Of a stretch of 64,000 nucleotides of DNA, positions 1 through 7,978 are shown piece by piece (position 1 is the stretch's first letter; each line of letters starts with the position of its first letter). Origin of the DNA: Haloferax marisrubri (GTDB lineage Archaea > Halobacteriota > Halobacteria > Halobacteriales > Haloferacaceae); NCBI RefSeq assembly GCF_001469875.2, contig NZ_LOPW02000017.1:62001-126000 (forward strand). The letters run 5' to 3'. The position numbers and the translations under genes were made by a program. The notes under the pieces are model-generated. The model did no database searches, had not been told where the DNA came from, and worked only from the letters and a program-made list of their open reading frames with translations.

Positions 1-81
1 GGCGAGGCGGAATTCGCGTACGAATTCGCCGACGGCCCGCCGTGTCAGACCGCCTTCGAACCGGTCGAACGTCAGGATTAA
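1..81 (+). CDS. C-terminal end of an unrecognised protein (partial)
   Basis: The frame open from the first base ends in TAA at 79-81 and gives 26 residues ending in FEPVERQD. Third codon positions are mostly G or C, as in neighbouring genes, which supports real coding. The stop codon lies inside the TATA-like stretch that would serve the next gene. Too little is present to assign a family. Confidence 0.5.
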   Translation, partial: GEAEFAYEFADGPPCQTAFEPVERQD

Positions 82-84
82 ACC
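76..84 (+). promoter_or_regulatory. TATA-like box for the winged-helix gene at 107
   Basis: GATTAAACC is centred about 27 nt before the ATG at 107, the spacing expected for a leaderless haloarchaeal transcript. It overlaps the stop codon of the upstream gene. Confidence 0.45.
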
Positions 85-106
85 GCTCGCACGACGTGTA
101 CGTGGT

Positions 107-460
107 ATGAGCGCGAGCGAAGCCGAGCAAGACCTTTCTTCCGACGAGCACGCGGGACTGGAACTCATCCGCGAGTCGGGCGGCATCCACCAGAGCGACT
201 TCTGGAAAGAACTCGACATCTCCTCCCGGAAGGGGAGCCGCATCGCCGAGGTGCTGGAGTCGCTCGGTCTCATCAAGCGGACCGAGACCGTCTACAACGG
301 CCACACCACCTACTACCTCGAACCCGCCGCGCGCGACCTCGACTTCTCGATGCTGATGGCGGGCGACATGCTCTCGCCGCTCATCGGTGAAGAGGAGATT
401 AACGCCAACAGCAACGCCTTCTCGCAGTGGCTCATGAACCTCGCCTACGAGGAGTACTGA
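107..460 (+). CDS. Winged-helix DNA-binding protein, MarR/Lrp-like
   Basis: The 117-residue protein has a helix-turn-helix core at about residues 30-60 (DFWKELDISSRKGSRIAEVL) followed by a wing-like segment with TVYNGHTTYY. A C-terminal part rich in Asn and Glu (residues 80-117) could be a dimerisation tail. The layout is that of one-domain archaeal regulators, but nothing shows the target or ligand. The gene is probably monocistronic: it has its own TATA-like box and faces the psmA operon, with a T-rich stretch between them. Confidence 0.75.
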   Translation: MSASEAEQDLSSDEHAGLELIRESGGIHQSDFWKELDISSRKGSRIAEVLESLGLIKRTETVYNGHTTYYLEPAARDLDFSMLMAGDMLSPLIGEEEINANSNAFSQWLMNLAYEEY

Positions 461-506
461 GCCGCCCGCAGTCTCTCTGTGGCTCGATAGACGACCGCTT
501 TCCCGA

Positions 507-531
507 TTCTGTTTCGGTTTTTGTTTTTCCC
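507..531 (+). terminator. T-rich terminator between convergent genes
   Basis: Pyrimidine-rich DNA with two runs of five T lies about 50 nt after the stop of the winged-helix gene. Oligo-T runs are the usual archaeal termination signal. The remaining ~125 nt before the psmA stop show no gene. Confidence 0.5.
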
Positions 532-658
532 GTTCCCGCCTCGGTTTCCGGCCGCGAGCGACGCGACCGCTCCCCGTCACGTCCGAGACGACGGCGCGGT
601 CGCTCGCCGGGCGGGGGTCGGAGAAGAACGCGCGAGAAGGGAAACCGCGGGACGCGGC

Positions 659-1417
659 TTACTCTTCGGACTGTTCGTCGTCCTCGGTCGCCAACAGGTC
701 GTTGGCTTCGAGGTAGCTCTCGATTTCGTCGTTAGACAGTTCGACGAAGCGTTCGGTCTCCGCGGAGACAGTCGCCACGTCGACGCCGTCGGGCGCGGTG
801 CCCTCCTCGCTGGTCGAGGCGATGGCTTCGAGCGCGAGTTCGATGCCCTCGTCGAGGGTCAGGTCCTCGCGGAAGTTCTCTTCGAGGTGCTCTTGGTGGT
901 CGCCGCGGTCGGCCCCGATGGAGACGGCCTTCCACTCGTAGGGGGTCCCCGAGGGGTCCGTCTCGTAGAGGCGGGGCGTGCCGTTTTCGACGCCGCCGAT
1001 GAGGAGCGCGACGCCGAACGGGCGCGCGCCACCGACCTGCGTGTACTGCTGGATGTGGTCGGTGACTTCCTTGGTCAGCGTCTCGATGCCGATGGGTTCG
1101 CCGTAGCGGAGGCGGTTGACCTGCGACTGGCGGCGGGCGAAGTCGATGAGCTGGCGGGCGTCGGCGACGTGGCCGGCGCTCGCGATGCCGATGTGGTCGT
1201 CCGCCTTGTGAATCTTCTCGACGCTCGTCGGTTCCATCAGCGGCGAGCGAGAGCGCTTGTCCGCCGCGAGGACGACGCCCTCGGGCGTTCGCACGCCGAT
1301 GCTCGCGGTGCCGCGCTTGACGGCCTCACGAGCGTATTCGACCTGATAGAGTCGACCATCCGGCGAGAAGATCGTAATCCCGCGGTCGTACGCCTGTTGT
1401 TGCGCTTGTCCCTGCAT
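659..1417 (-). CDS. psmA: Proteasome subunit alpha (alpha1-type)
   Basis: This is an alpha-type 20S proteasome subunit of 252 residues. The N-terminus has the gate motif YDR (residues 10-12) and the alpha signature around GRLYQVEYAREAVKRG, and there is no N-terminal catalytic Thr. The sequence matches alpha1 of Haloferax volcanii as I remember it. Alpha rings cap the proteolytic beta rings and dock the PAN ATPases. The tail is acidic (EDDEQSEE), typical of halophiles. It is the last gene of an operon with Rpp30, a methyltransferase and Pop5, and starts 7 nt after the Pop5 stop. The beta subunit and alpha2 are not in this window. Confidence 0.97.
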   Translation of the reverse strand: MQGQAQQQAYDRGITIFSPDGRLYQVEYAREAVKRGTASIGVRTPEGVVLAADKRSRSPLMEPTSVEKIHKADDHIGIASAGHVADARQLIDFARRQSQVNRLRYGEPIGIETLTKEVTDHIQQYTQVGGARPFGVALLIGGVENGTPRLYETDPSGTPYEWKAVSIGADRGDHQEHLEENFREDLTLDEGIELALEAIASTSEEGTAPDGVDVATVSAETERFVELSNDEIESYLEANDLLATEDDEQSEE

Positions 1418-1423
1418 GGAATA

Positions 1424-1903
1424 TCACTCGAAATCGAGTTGCGTCGCGCCCGTGAACCCGTCCGAGCCGCCGACGTCCAAGAGTGAGTCGCGGACGACAG
1501 CGGTTCGGGATTCGTTCTCGAACACGACGGTTCTCTCCTCAGAAATTCCGGCCCGGCCGTGTAAATACCTTTCCGAACAGGCACGCACTGTCCCTGAGAC
1601 GCCTCGCACTCTCACCCCGACGGGGTCGCCGCCGACGGCGTCGATGCAGGCGAGCGCGGCCCGGGCGTCTTCGACGTGACCGCGCCGGGCGCGGACGATG
1701 GTCTCGGCGATGCCGTCGGCGTAGTCGAACCCGAGGACGGTCAGGTCGGCGTCGGCGCTCCCGGCGTCGCCGTAGAGGTTCTGGGCGGCGTACCAGAGTT
1801 CGCGCTGGAACGGCCCGCGGGCGAGGTCGGCGTCGGGCCACGTCTCGATTTCGACGGCGAGGTAGCGTCGTCGCGGCCGGAGGTGTTTGGGCAGGTGTTT
1901 CAT
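1424..1903 (-). CDS. rnp2: Ribonuclease P protein component 2 (Pop5)
   Basis: The 159-residue protein begins MKHLPKHLRPRRRYLAVEIE, the characteristic start of archaeal Pop5. Pop5 pairs with Rpp30 and helps the RNase P RNA cleave pre-tRNA leaders. Rpp30 lies two genes upstream on the same strand, so both partners come from one mRNA. The gene sits 9 nt after the methyltransferase and 7 nt before psmA. The C-terminal extension beyond about residue 120 is acidic and Gly-rich. Confidence 0.93.
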   Translation of the reverse strand: MKHLPKHLRPRRRYLAVEIETWPDADLARGPFQRELWYAAQNLYGDAGSADADLTVLGFDYADGIAETIVRARRGHVEDARAALACIDAVGGDPVGVRVRGVSGTVRACSERYLHGRAGISEERTVVFENESRTAVVRDSLLDVGGSDGFTGATQLDFE

Positions 1904-1912
1904 CGGCTCAGC

Positions 1913-2539
1913 TCACTCGTCGGGGTTCGGCGCTCGCTCGGCGACGAGGACGCCCACCTGCTCGTGGACGGACTCGACGGCCGTGAGGACGAACCCGGCG
2001 TCCGTGAGCGCGTCGGCGAGGAAGCCGACGGTCGCGGGGTCGTCCACCTCGGGCGAGTAGAACGGCTCGTCGGGGTCGGGCGTCCCGAAGAACATCACGT
2101 CGCCGAGGACGAACCGGCGCGGTTCGAGGTCGGCGATGACGCCGATGGCCTCGCGTTTCTCCTCGTCGGAGAGGTGGTGCATGGCGAAGTTCGTGACCAC
2201 GATGTCCACCTGCTCGTCGTCGTCCACGTTCGGTTCGCGGAACCGGCCTTCGCCGAACTCGACGTTCTCGATGCCGACTTCGGCGGCCTTGGTGCGGGCC
2301 TGTTCGAGCATCCCCTCGCTGATGTCGCGGCCGATGACGCGCTTCGCGTCGGGCGCGAGCGCGAGGGCGATAGCGCCCGTGCCGGTGCCGAGGTCGAGGA
2401 CCACGTCCTCGGGGGAGGGGTCGGCGTAGTGGACGACGAGCGAGACGCACGCGCGGTACTCATCGCTGTCTTGCGAATCGTCGTACTCCGCGGCGATGTG
2501 GGAAAAGCGGGCGGCGTGTTCCTCAATCGTCTTCTTCAT
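1913..2539 (-). CDS. SAM-dependent methyltransferase, class I
   Basis: The 208-residue protein has motif I VVLDLGTGTGAIAL at about 46-60, an acidic loop after strand 2 (IGRDIS) and a motif IV-like VVTNFAMHHLSDEEK segment. This is a Rossmann-fold methyltransferase of the UbiE/Methyltransf_25 type. The substrate cannot be read from sequence. It lies between the two RNase P protein genes and overlaps the Rpp30 gene by 17 nt, so an RNA or RNA-protein substrate is a reasonable guess but only that. Confidence 0.85.
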   Translation of the reverse strand: MKKTIEEHAARFSHIAAEYDDSQDSDEYRACVSLVVHYADPSPEDVVLDLGTGTGAIALALAPDAKRVIGRDISEGMLEQARTKAAEVGIENVEFGEGRFREPNVDDDEQVDIVVTNFAMHHLSDEEKREAIGVIADLEPRRFVLGDVMFFGTPDPDEPFYSPEVDDPATVGFLADALTDAGFVLTAVESVHEQVGVLVAERAPNPDE

Positions 2540-3218
2540 ACCGTCCCCGTTTGACGCCGGGGGCTATGAACGACTCGGACATGCGCTCGCGGTTGCGCGC
2601 CGCGAGGCGGCCCCACTCGCGGAGGCCGTCGAGTACCTGCTCGCGGTCGAAGCCGATGACCTCGCCGAGTCCCGCCAGCTCGCGGGGGCTCCGCAGTTGG
2701 AGGTGCGACGACGGGGTCGCGGAGACGACGTAGGGGGCGTCGTAGTACTCGACGAGTTCGCGGAGCTTCCGAAGGGCCGAGATGGCCTGCACGCGGGTCC
2801 CACCGTCGCTTCGGAGCACCGGCCCGAAGTCGAACTCGACGCGGACGCCGTTGTCGCGGGCGGCCTTGGCGAGGACGTGGTTGAAGTTGCCGTTGCCCTC
2901 CATGGGGCGCGAGAGCACGTCCACTCGGGGCTGTTCGACGGCGAAACGGTTGAGCGCGTTCGTGCCGCCGCGGAGGATGAGTAGTTCGCGCTGCGGGCGG
3001 TAATTGCCGACCGCGCCGCTGGCGCGCTCCGGGTTCGACGCGTCGATTTCGACGGCGTCGACGAGGTCGACGTCGAGCGCCTCGCGGAGGCGGTCGTAGT
3101 CGGGGCTGGCGTCGAGCGCGCGGACGACGACGCCGTCGTAGTCGTACCGACCGGCGGCGACGGCGGCGCGACTGGCCGTGCTCTCGCCGTCGGGATGGGC
3201 GTAGACCGCCTCGTACAT
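2523..3218 (-). CDS. rnp3: Ribonuclease P protein component 3 (Rpp30)
   Basis: About 231 residues with the PHP/TIM-barrel features of Rpp30: EAVYAHPDGES near the N-terminus, VDAVEIDASNPER, and the conserved core RVDVLSRPMEGNGNFNHVLAKAARDNGVRVEFDF. ATG at 3218 is preferred over an upstream alternative start at 3230 because family members begin MYEAVxAxP. It is the first gene of the Rpp30-methyltransferase-Pop5-psmA operon. A weak TTTTCC box lies 25-30 nt upstream. Together with Pop5 it would form the RNase P catalytic-domain protein pair. Confidence 0.93.
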   Translation of the reverse strand: MYEAVYAHPDGESTASRAAVAAGRYDYDGVVVRALDASPDYDRLREALDVDLVDAVEIDASNPERASGAVGNYRPQRELLILRGGTNALNRFAVEQPRVDVLSRPMEGNGNFNHVLAKAARDNGVRVEFDFGPVLRSDGGTRVQAISALRKLRELVEYYDAPYVVSATPSSHLQLRSPRELAGLGEVIGFDREQVLDGLREWGRLAARNRERMSESFIAPGVKRGRYEEDD

Positions 3219-3302
3219 ACGCCGACACAAGAACGGGTGGGAAAAGGGCGTTGCGTTCCGGGGCGGCGGGATGGACGGGGTGGGCGGCCGAGAGCCCGAG
3301 TG

Positions 3303-3860
3303 TCAGAAGCGGGCGTACGCGACGAGCGACGCGAGGAGGAGCGCGGCGATGCCCGCGCCGACACCGAATCCGGGCACCTCGAACCCGGACCGCGAATCGG
3401 GCGTTTCGGTCGTCGTCGTCGACGGTTGCTGCGTTTCGGTCGTCGTCTCGGCGTCTTCGACGTCGGGGGTGAGCGTCGAGTTCGCGGGCATGTCGTACGT
3501 CACGAGCGTCGCGTTTTCTTGGTAGATTGGCTGCTGATTGCGGCGAATCGAGACTCGGACCGGACCGCCGCGGAGTTGGGCCAACTCGGAGAGGTCGAAC
3601 GTCACGTCGAACGTGCCGTTTTCGCCGACGCGGACGACCTTCGAGATGAGGAACGAGTGGGTGTCACCGACGGACTGCACGCGGACGCCGATGAGCGTCC
3701 CGGGTTCGAAGGGGGTCGACCCGTGGATGTGCTCGCCATCGGCCGCGTCGAGTGTGAGTCCCTCGCCGGAGTGGTCGATAACGGTGCCGTCGGCGGCGGC
3801 TCCCGGAAGCGAGAGCGCGACCACGACGAGGAGGGCGACGACGAGGTGGGGAGGGCGCAT
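3303..3860 (-). CDS. Secreted surface protein with PGF-CTERM-like anchor
   Basis: The 185-residue protein has a Sec-type signal at 1-24 (hydrophobic stretch, cut likely after GAAA), a beta-rich middle resembling the extracellular domain common in haloarchaeal surface proteins, a Thr-rich linker at about 137-157, and a C-terminal PGFGVGAG plus hydrophobic helix plus short basic end (163-185). That tail is the form processed by archaeosortase A. The linker is probably O-glycosylated. No catalytic motif is visible. It is monocistronic, with an inverted repeat directly upstream of the ATG. Confidence 0.75.
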   Translation of the reverse strand: MRPPHLVVALLVVVALSLPGAAADGTVIDHSGEGLTLDAADGEHIHGSTPFEPGTLIGVRVQSVGDTHSFLISKVVRVGENGTFDVTFDLSELAQLRGGPVRVSIRRNQQPIYQENATLVTYDMPANSTLTPDVEDAETTTETQQPSTTTTETPDSRSGFEVPGFGVGAGIAALLLASLVAYARF

Positions 3861-3861
3861 C

Positions 3862-3883
3862 GTCCGAAACGTATCGTTCGGAC
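3862..3883. promoter_or_regulatory. Inverted repeat at the start of the surface-protein gene
   Basis: GTCCGAA (3862-3868) and TTCGGAC (3877-3883) are perfect inverted repeats with an 8-nt spacer, placed 2-23 nt before the ATG at 3860. In a leaderless transcript this spans the transcription start, a good operator position. No bound factor is known. Confidence 0.4.
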
Positions 3884-3910
3884 AACAAGTACGTTTTGAT
3901 TAGTCGACAT

Positions 3911-5008
3911 TTAGGCGACGAGCGCGGCGACCGCGGCGCGGAGCGCGGCGGCCGCGGTTCGCACGTCGTCGGTGCGCACGTACTCCCTGTCGGCATGCGC
4001 GACTGCGCCCTCGTCGTCCGCGAGGTCGCCGGGACCGAAGACGACGACGGGCGCGGGCGAGAAGTAGGAGGCTTCGGTCGCGGCCGTAAAGGGCCGAACG
4101 TCCGCCCGGCCGCCGGCGTCTCGGGAGGCGTCGGCGACCGTCGTCACGAGTTCGTGGTCGGGGTCGGTCGCGAACGCTTCGAGGAACGGCGTCGGGCGCT
4201 CCGTGAGCGCGAAGTCGACGCCGACGTCGTCGGGGACGACGGCCCGAAGCGTCGATTGGAGTTCCTCGCGGAAGCCGTCGGCCGTCTCCGGCGGGACGCT
4301 CCGGCGGTCGACCACGAGTCGGCAGTCGGCGGGCACCTGATTCGAGTTCGCCCCGCCGTCGACCATCGTCGGCGTCAGCGTCGCCGGACCGAGGTCGGGG
4401 TGCACCTCCCGGTCGTCGTCGAACGACCGGAGGGCGTCGAGGACCGGCGCGAGCGCGTCCACGGCGTTGCTCCCGGATTGCGGTTCGGCCGCGTGCGCGG
4501 CGACGCCCGACAGCGACACCGTTCCCTCGAACCGACCCTTCGCGGCCGTACAGACGTCGAGGCCGGTCGGCTCGCCGACGATGTACATGTCGCCATCTAC
4601 GTCGAGGGCGGCCGCGCCCGTCGAGAGGAGTTCCTCGTCGGGCGTGATTGCCAGCGTCACTCGGGCGTCGGGGCCGGGGTCGGCGGCGAAGAACGCCGAG
4701 AGAAGCGCCGCGAGCGGCCCTTTCGCGTCGCAGGAGCCGCGGCCGCGGATGACGCCCTCGTCGCGTTCGTACGGGACGTGCGGCGAGACGGTGTCGATGT
4801 GCGTGTTGAGGACGAGGTGCGTCGTCGGCTCCGTCGCTCCCTTCGAGGCGACGGTGTTGCCGGCGTCGTCCACGGTCGGGTCGGCACCCTCGGCTTCGAG
4901 CGTCTCGACCAGCAGGTCGCGCATCTCGCCCACGTCGTCGTTCGACGCGACGGGGACGGCCCGTTCGAGGAACGCCACGGGGTCGAACCCGTCGGCGTCG
5001 CCGCTCAT
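3911..5008 (-). CDS. dapE: Succinyl-diaminopimelate desuccinylase, M20 family
   Basis: The 365-residue protein carries the M20 metallopeptidase signatures in order: NTHIDTVSPH (metal His/Asp), GRGSCDAKG (bridging Asp), TPDEELLSTGA (catalytic Glu pair) and EPTGLDV. It removes succinate from N-succinyl-LL-DAP. Substrate is assigned from context: last gene of a dap operon that contains dapD, the succinylating enzyme. Its ATG overlaps the dapF stop as ATGA (5005-5008), giving translational coupling. By sequence alone, an amino-acid deacylase of the ArgE/LysK type would be equally possible. Confidence 0.9.
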   Translation of the reverse strand: MSGDADGFDPVAFLERAVPVASNDDVGEMRDLLVETLEAEGADPTVDDAGNTVASKGATEPTTHLVLNTHIDTVSPHVPYERDEGVIRGRGSCDAKGPLAALLSAFFAADPGPDARVTLAITPDEELLSTGAAALDVDGDMYIVGEPTGLDVCTAAKGRFEGTVSLSGVAAHAAEPQSGSNAVDALAPVLDALRSFDDDREVHPDLGPATLTPTMVDGGANSNQVPADCRLVVDRRSVPPETADGFREELQSTLRAVVPDDVGVDFALTERPTPFLEAFATDPDHELVTTVADASRDAGGRADVRPFTAATEASYFSPAPVVVFGPGDLADDEGAVAHADREYVRTDDVRTAAAALRAAVAALVA

Positions 5009-5871
5009 CGCTCGCGGAAGACGATGTCGGCTTCGCCGTCGCCCTCGTAGACGGCCGGGCCGCCGAGGAGCGCCGCCCCCCCGTCGGGGACGGTCACGGA
5101 GAGCGCGCCGCCCGGCGGGGTGACGGTTACGGGGTCGTCGCCGGAGACGTGACCGAGTCGCTTCGCGGCGGCGACGACGGCGACCGCGCCGGTGCCGCAG
5201 GACTGCGTCTCGCCTTCGACGCCGCGCTCGAAGGTGCGCTGGCGGAAGCCGCCCTCGCCGTCGGGGGAGGCGAGCGTGACGTTCGCGCCCTCCGGGAAGA
5301 CCGACGCGTGGCGGACCGCCGGCGCGACGGATTCGAGGTCCACGGCGTCCACGTCGTCGACGAAGGCGACGGCGTGGGGGACGCCCGTGTTGACGGCCGT
5401 GACGGTCAGGCCCTCGACGTCGGTCTCGACGAGTTCGTCGTCGGCCGCGAGCGGCACGTCGCGGGGCGAAAAGGAGGGCTCTCCCATCTCGACGGTCACG
5501 TCGGTGCCGTCGAGGCTCGCGCGGCGGGTGCCGGCGGGCGTGTCTATCATGACTTCGTCCGTGCCGGTTCGCTCGGCGGCCCACGCGGCCGCGACGCGAG
5601 CGCCGTTACCGCACATGGCGGCGACCGAGCCGTCAGGCTGGACGAGGGTCATGACGACCCGCGGCGGGTCGTAGCGCGATTCGAGCGCGAGGAACAGGAC
5701 GCCGTCTGCGCCGCGTCGCTCGCTCTCGCTCATGGTGATTCCGGCCTCGCGGTCGCAGTGGGTGCGGGCGAAGGCGGGGCGGTCCGGGACCGGGTCGTCG
5801 GCGTCGACGACGAAGAAGTCGTTTCCAGTGCCGTGGAACTTTTCGAAGGGAACGGTGTTGAGTACGCTCAT
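5005..5871 (-). CDS. dapF: Diaminopimelate epimerase
   Basis: The 288-residue protein starts MSVLNTVPFEKFHGTGNDFF and has both halves of the DapF active site: the first catalytic Cys in MCGNGARVAAAW and the second in ETQSCGTGAVAV. It converts LL-DAP to meso-DAP without PLP. The open frame extends far upstream on this strand, but the family N-terminus fixes the start at 5871. It lies 20 nt after lysA and overlaps dapE by 4 nt. Confidence 0.95.
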   Translation of the reverse strand: MSVLNTVPFEKFHGTGNDFFVVDADDPVPDRPAFARTHCDREAGITMSESERRGADGVLFLALESRYDPPRVVMTLVQPDGSVAAMCGNGARVAAAWAAERTGTDEVMIDTPAGTRRASLDGTDVTVEMGEPSFSPRDVPLAADDELVETDVEGLTVTAVNTGVPHAVAFVDDVDAVDLESVAPAVRHASVFPEGANVTLASPDGEGGFRQRTFERGVEGETQSCGTGAVAVVAAAKRLGHVSGDDPVTVTPPGGALSVTVPDGGAALLGGPAVYEGDGEADIVFRER

Positions 5872-5891
5872 GGTTCTGTGTGGGTGCTTGG

Positions 5892-7139
5892 TCAGTTGGG
5901 GATGTGCTCGGATGCGGTTCGTTCGAGTGCGGTGACGTCGTCGAGGGTCTCGCGCCGGCGGGCCAGTCGGGGGCCGTCGGCGTCGAGGACGACTTCCGGG
6001 GGGCGCGGTCGAGAGTTGTAGGTGCTCGCCATCTCGTAGCCGTACGCCCCCGCGTTGCCGAGCGCGAGACAGTCGCCGCGCTCGGGTTCGGGGAGTTCGC
6101 GGCCGTCGGCGAACACGTCGCTCGTCTCGCAGACGGGGCCCGCGACGATGGTCGAAACCGGGTCGGCGTCGGGCCGAGAGAGATTCGAAATCGCGTGGTA
6201 CGCGTCGTACATCGCCGGTCGGAGCAGAGTCGTCATGCCGGCGTCGATGCCGACGACGGTCGTCTCGGGGACCTCCTTCACGGTGTTGACCCGCGAGAGG
6301 AGCACGCCGGCGTCGGCGACGACGTAGCGGCCGGGTTCGATTGCGAGTTGTGCGTCCACCTCGCCGAGCGCCTCGCGGGTCGCGTCGGCGACGGCGTCGA
6401 GGTCGAGCGGCGGTTCGTCCTCGCGGTACGGGACGCCGAAGCCGCCGCCCACGTCGACGAATTCGAGGTCGCCGACCTCGCGGGCGAGGTCGCCCATCCG
6501 GCGGACCAACTCGCGGTGCGCCGAGAGGTCGTCGCCGGAGATACCGCTTCCCGCGTGGGCGTGGATGCCGACGAGGTCGAACTCGTCGCGCACGTCGGCG
6601 GCGAGGTCGGGGACGCGGTCGATGGGGATGCCGAACTTCGCGTGCCCGCCGGTCGTGACCTTCTCGTGGTGGCCCGCACCGACGCCGGGGTTCGCCCGGA
6701 GGCAGAGCCGACCGTCGAAGCCGCGCTCGCGCAGGCGGTCGATAGTGTCCGCCGCGCCGACGGTGACGGTCATCTCGGGGTTCGACTCCCAGCGCGAGAC
6801 GACGTGGTCGAGGTCGGCGTCCGGCGGGTTGACCGCCGTGTACCGGACGCGCTCGCCGGGGAAGCCGGCGTCGAGGGCGCGCTCGACTTCGCCGGCAGAG
6901 GCGCACTCGGCGTCGACGCCGGCCTCGCGGACGGTTTCGAGCACCGCCCGGCCGGCATGGGCCTTGACGGCGTAGCTGACGTGCGCTTCGGGGAACGCCT
7001 CGCGGAGTCGGACGCAGTTCTCGCGGACGCGACGGAGGTCGGTCACGTACAGCGGCGAGCCGAACTCGTCGGCGAGCGACAGCAGGTGCTCGCGGTCCCA
7101 GTCCGAGAGCCGCCGGACGGCCGGCCCGCCGCCGCTCAT
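5892..7139 (-). CDS. lysA: Diaminopimelate decarboxylase
   Basis: The 415-residue fold-III PLP enzyme has the Schiff-base Lys59 in SYAVKAHAG, the His motif HAHAGSGIS, the phosphate-binding GGGFGVPY and the CETSDVFADGRELP motif that supplies the active-site Cys from the partner subunit. It makes L-lysine from meso-DAP, the last step of the pathway. The ATG overlaps the dapD stop by 4 nt (7136-7139). There is no extra domain. Confidence 0.95.
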   Translation of the reverse strand: MSGGGPAVRRLSDWDREHLLSLADEFGSPLYVTDLRRVRENCVRLREAFPEAHVSYAVKAHAGRAVLETVREAGVDAECASAGEVERALDAGFPGERVRYTAVNPPDADLDHVVSRWESNPEMTVTVGAADTIDRLRERGFDGRLCLRANPGVGAGHHEKVTTGGHAKFGIPIDRVPDLAADVRDEFDLVGIHAHAGSGISGDDLSAHRELVRRMGDLAREVGDLEFVDVGGGFGVPYREDEPPLDLDAVADATREALGEVDAQLAIEPGRYVVADAGVLLSRVNTVKEVPETTVVGIDAGMTTLLRPAMYDAYHAISNLSRPDADPVSTIVAGPVCETSDVFADGRELPEPERGDCLALGNAGAYGYEMASTYNSRPRPPEVVLDADGPRLARRRETLDDVTALERTASEHIPN

Positions 7140-7978
7140 TCGCGCAGCGCCTCCTCCCGACGGGTGGCGTCGAGGGTGTCGTCCTCGATGTCGAGGGCGA
7201 CGACCGCGGGCTTGTACGCGCCGCCGGCAAAGAGGTCGTGGTCGCCGAGCGACGACTCCACGAAGCGCGTGAAGGCGCGGCGGTTCGCGGGCAGGTGGCC
7301 GTAGTAAATCTCCTCGTCCACGAGGTCGTAGACGGGGATGCGGGGCGTGAGAAGGGTGTTCTCGCCGACGATGGAGTTCTCGCCGACGACGAAGCCGGAG
7401 GTGACGCGACAGCCCGCGCCGAGCGCCGCGCCGTCTTCGACGACGACTGGCGCATCTTCGACGGGTTCGAGCACGCCGCCGATGAGCGTGTTCGCGCCGA
7501 GCTTGACGTTCGCGCCGATTTGCGCGCAGGAGCCGACGGTGTCACAGGAGTCCACGAGCGTGCCGTCGCCGACGTACGCGCCGACGTTCACGAACGAGGG
7601 GCTCATCATGATGCAGTCGGAGCCGAGGTACGCGCCGCGGCGGATGGCGGTTCCGTCGGGAGTGTTGCGCGTGCCGCGCTCCCCGAGGTCCTCGGTGTCG
7701 CGCAGGGGGAGCACGTCGTGGTAGCGGACGTCGCCGTACTCGCGGGCGAGCGTCTCGCGCAGGCCGAAGTTGAGCAGGATGCCCCGCTTGACCCACTCGT
7801 TGGCCTCCCACGAGGTCACGTCGGAGCCGGTCTTCTCGGCGGCGCGCACCTCGCCCGCCTCGAGGGCGTCGAGGAACGCGTCGAGCGTGTCGAGTTCGTC
7901 GACGGTCGCCGACGCGGCGTCTACGTCGCCGTCGTCGTATCGCTGCCACAGGTCTCGTACGTCGGATTCCAGATTCAT
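7136..7978 (-). CDS. dapD: Tetrahydrodipicolinate N-succinyltransferase
   Basis: The 280-residue protein has a central run of hexapeptide repeats forming a left-handed beta-helix (GAYVGDGTLVDSCDTVGSCA, then IGANVKLGANTLIGG, continuing through VVGENSIVGENTLL). It succinylates tetrahydrodipicolinate, so this organism uses the succinylase branch. The start at 7978 (MNLESDVRDLW) is chosen because it overlaps the dapB stop by 4 nt. An in-frame extension to 8029 has unrelated Arg-rich sequence. Confidence 0.92.
   Translation of the reverse strand: MNLESDVRDLWQRYDDGDVDAASATVDELDTLDAFLDALEAGEVRAAEKTGSDVTSWEANEWVKRGILLNFGLRETLAREYGDVRYHDVLPLRDTEDLGERGTRNTPDGTAIRRGAYLGSDCIMMSPSFVNVGAYVGDGTLVDSCDTVGSCAQIGANVKLGANTLIGGVLEPVEDAPVVVEDGAALGAGCRVTSGFVVGENSIVGENTLLTPRIPVYDLVDEEIYYGHLPANRRAFTRFVESSLGDHDLFAGGAYKPAVVALDIEDDTLDATRREEALRE

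Noticed and set aside
521..1486. Long plus-strand frame over psmA
   Set aside because: It lies antisense to a clear proteasome alpha gene and has no motifs; GC-rich DNA often leaves the opposite strand open.
3896..5050. Long plus-strand frame over dapE
   Set aside because: Antisense to a gene with full M20 motifs; composition is Arg/Asp-rich with no recognisable domain.
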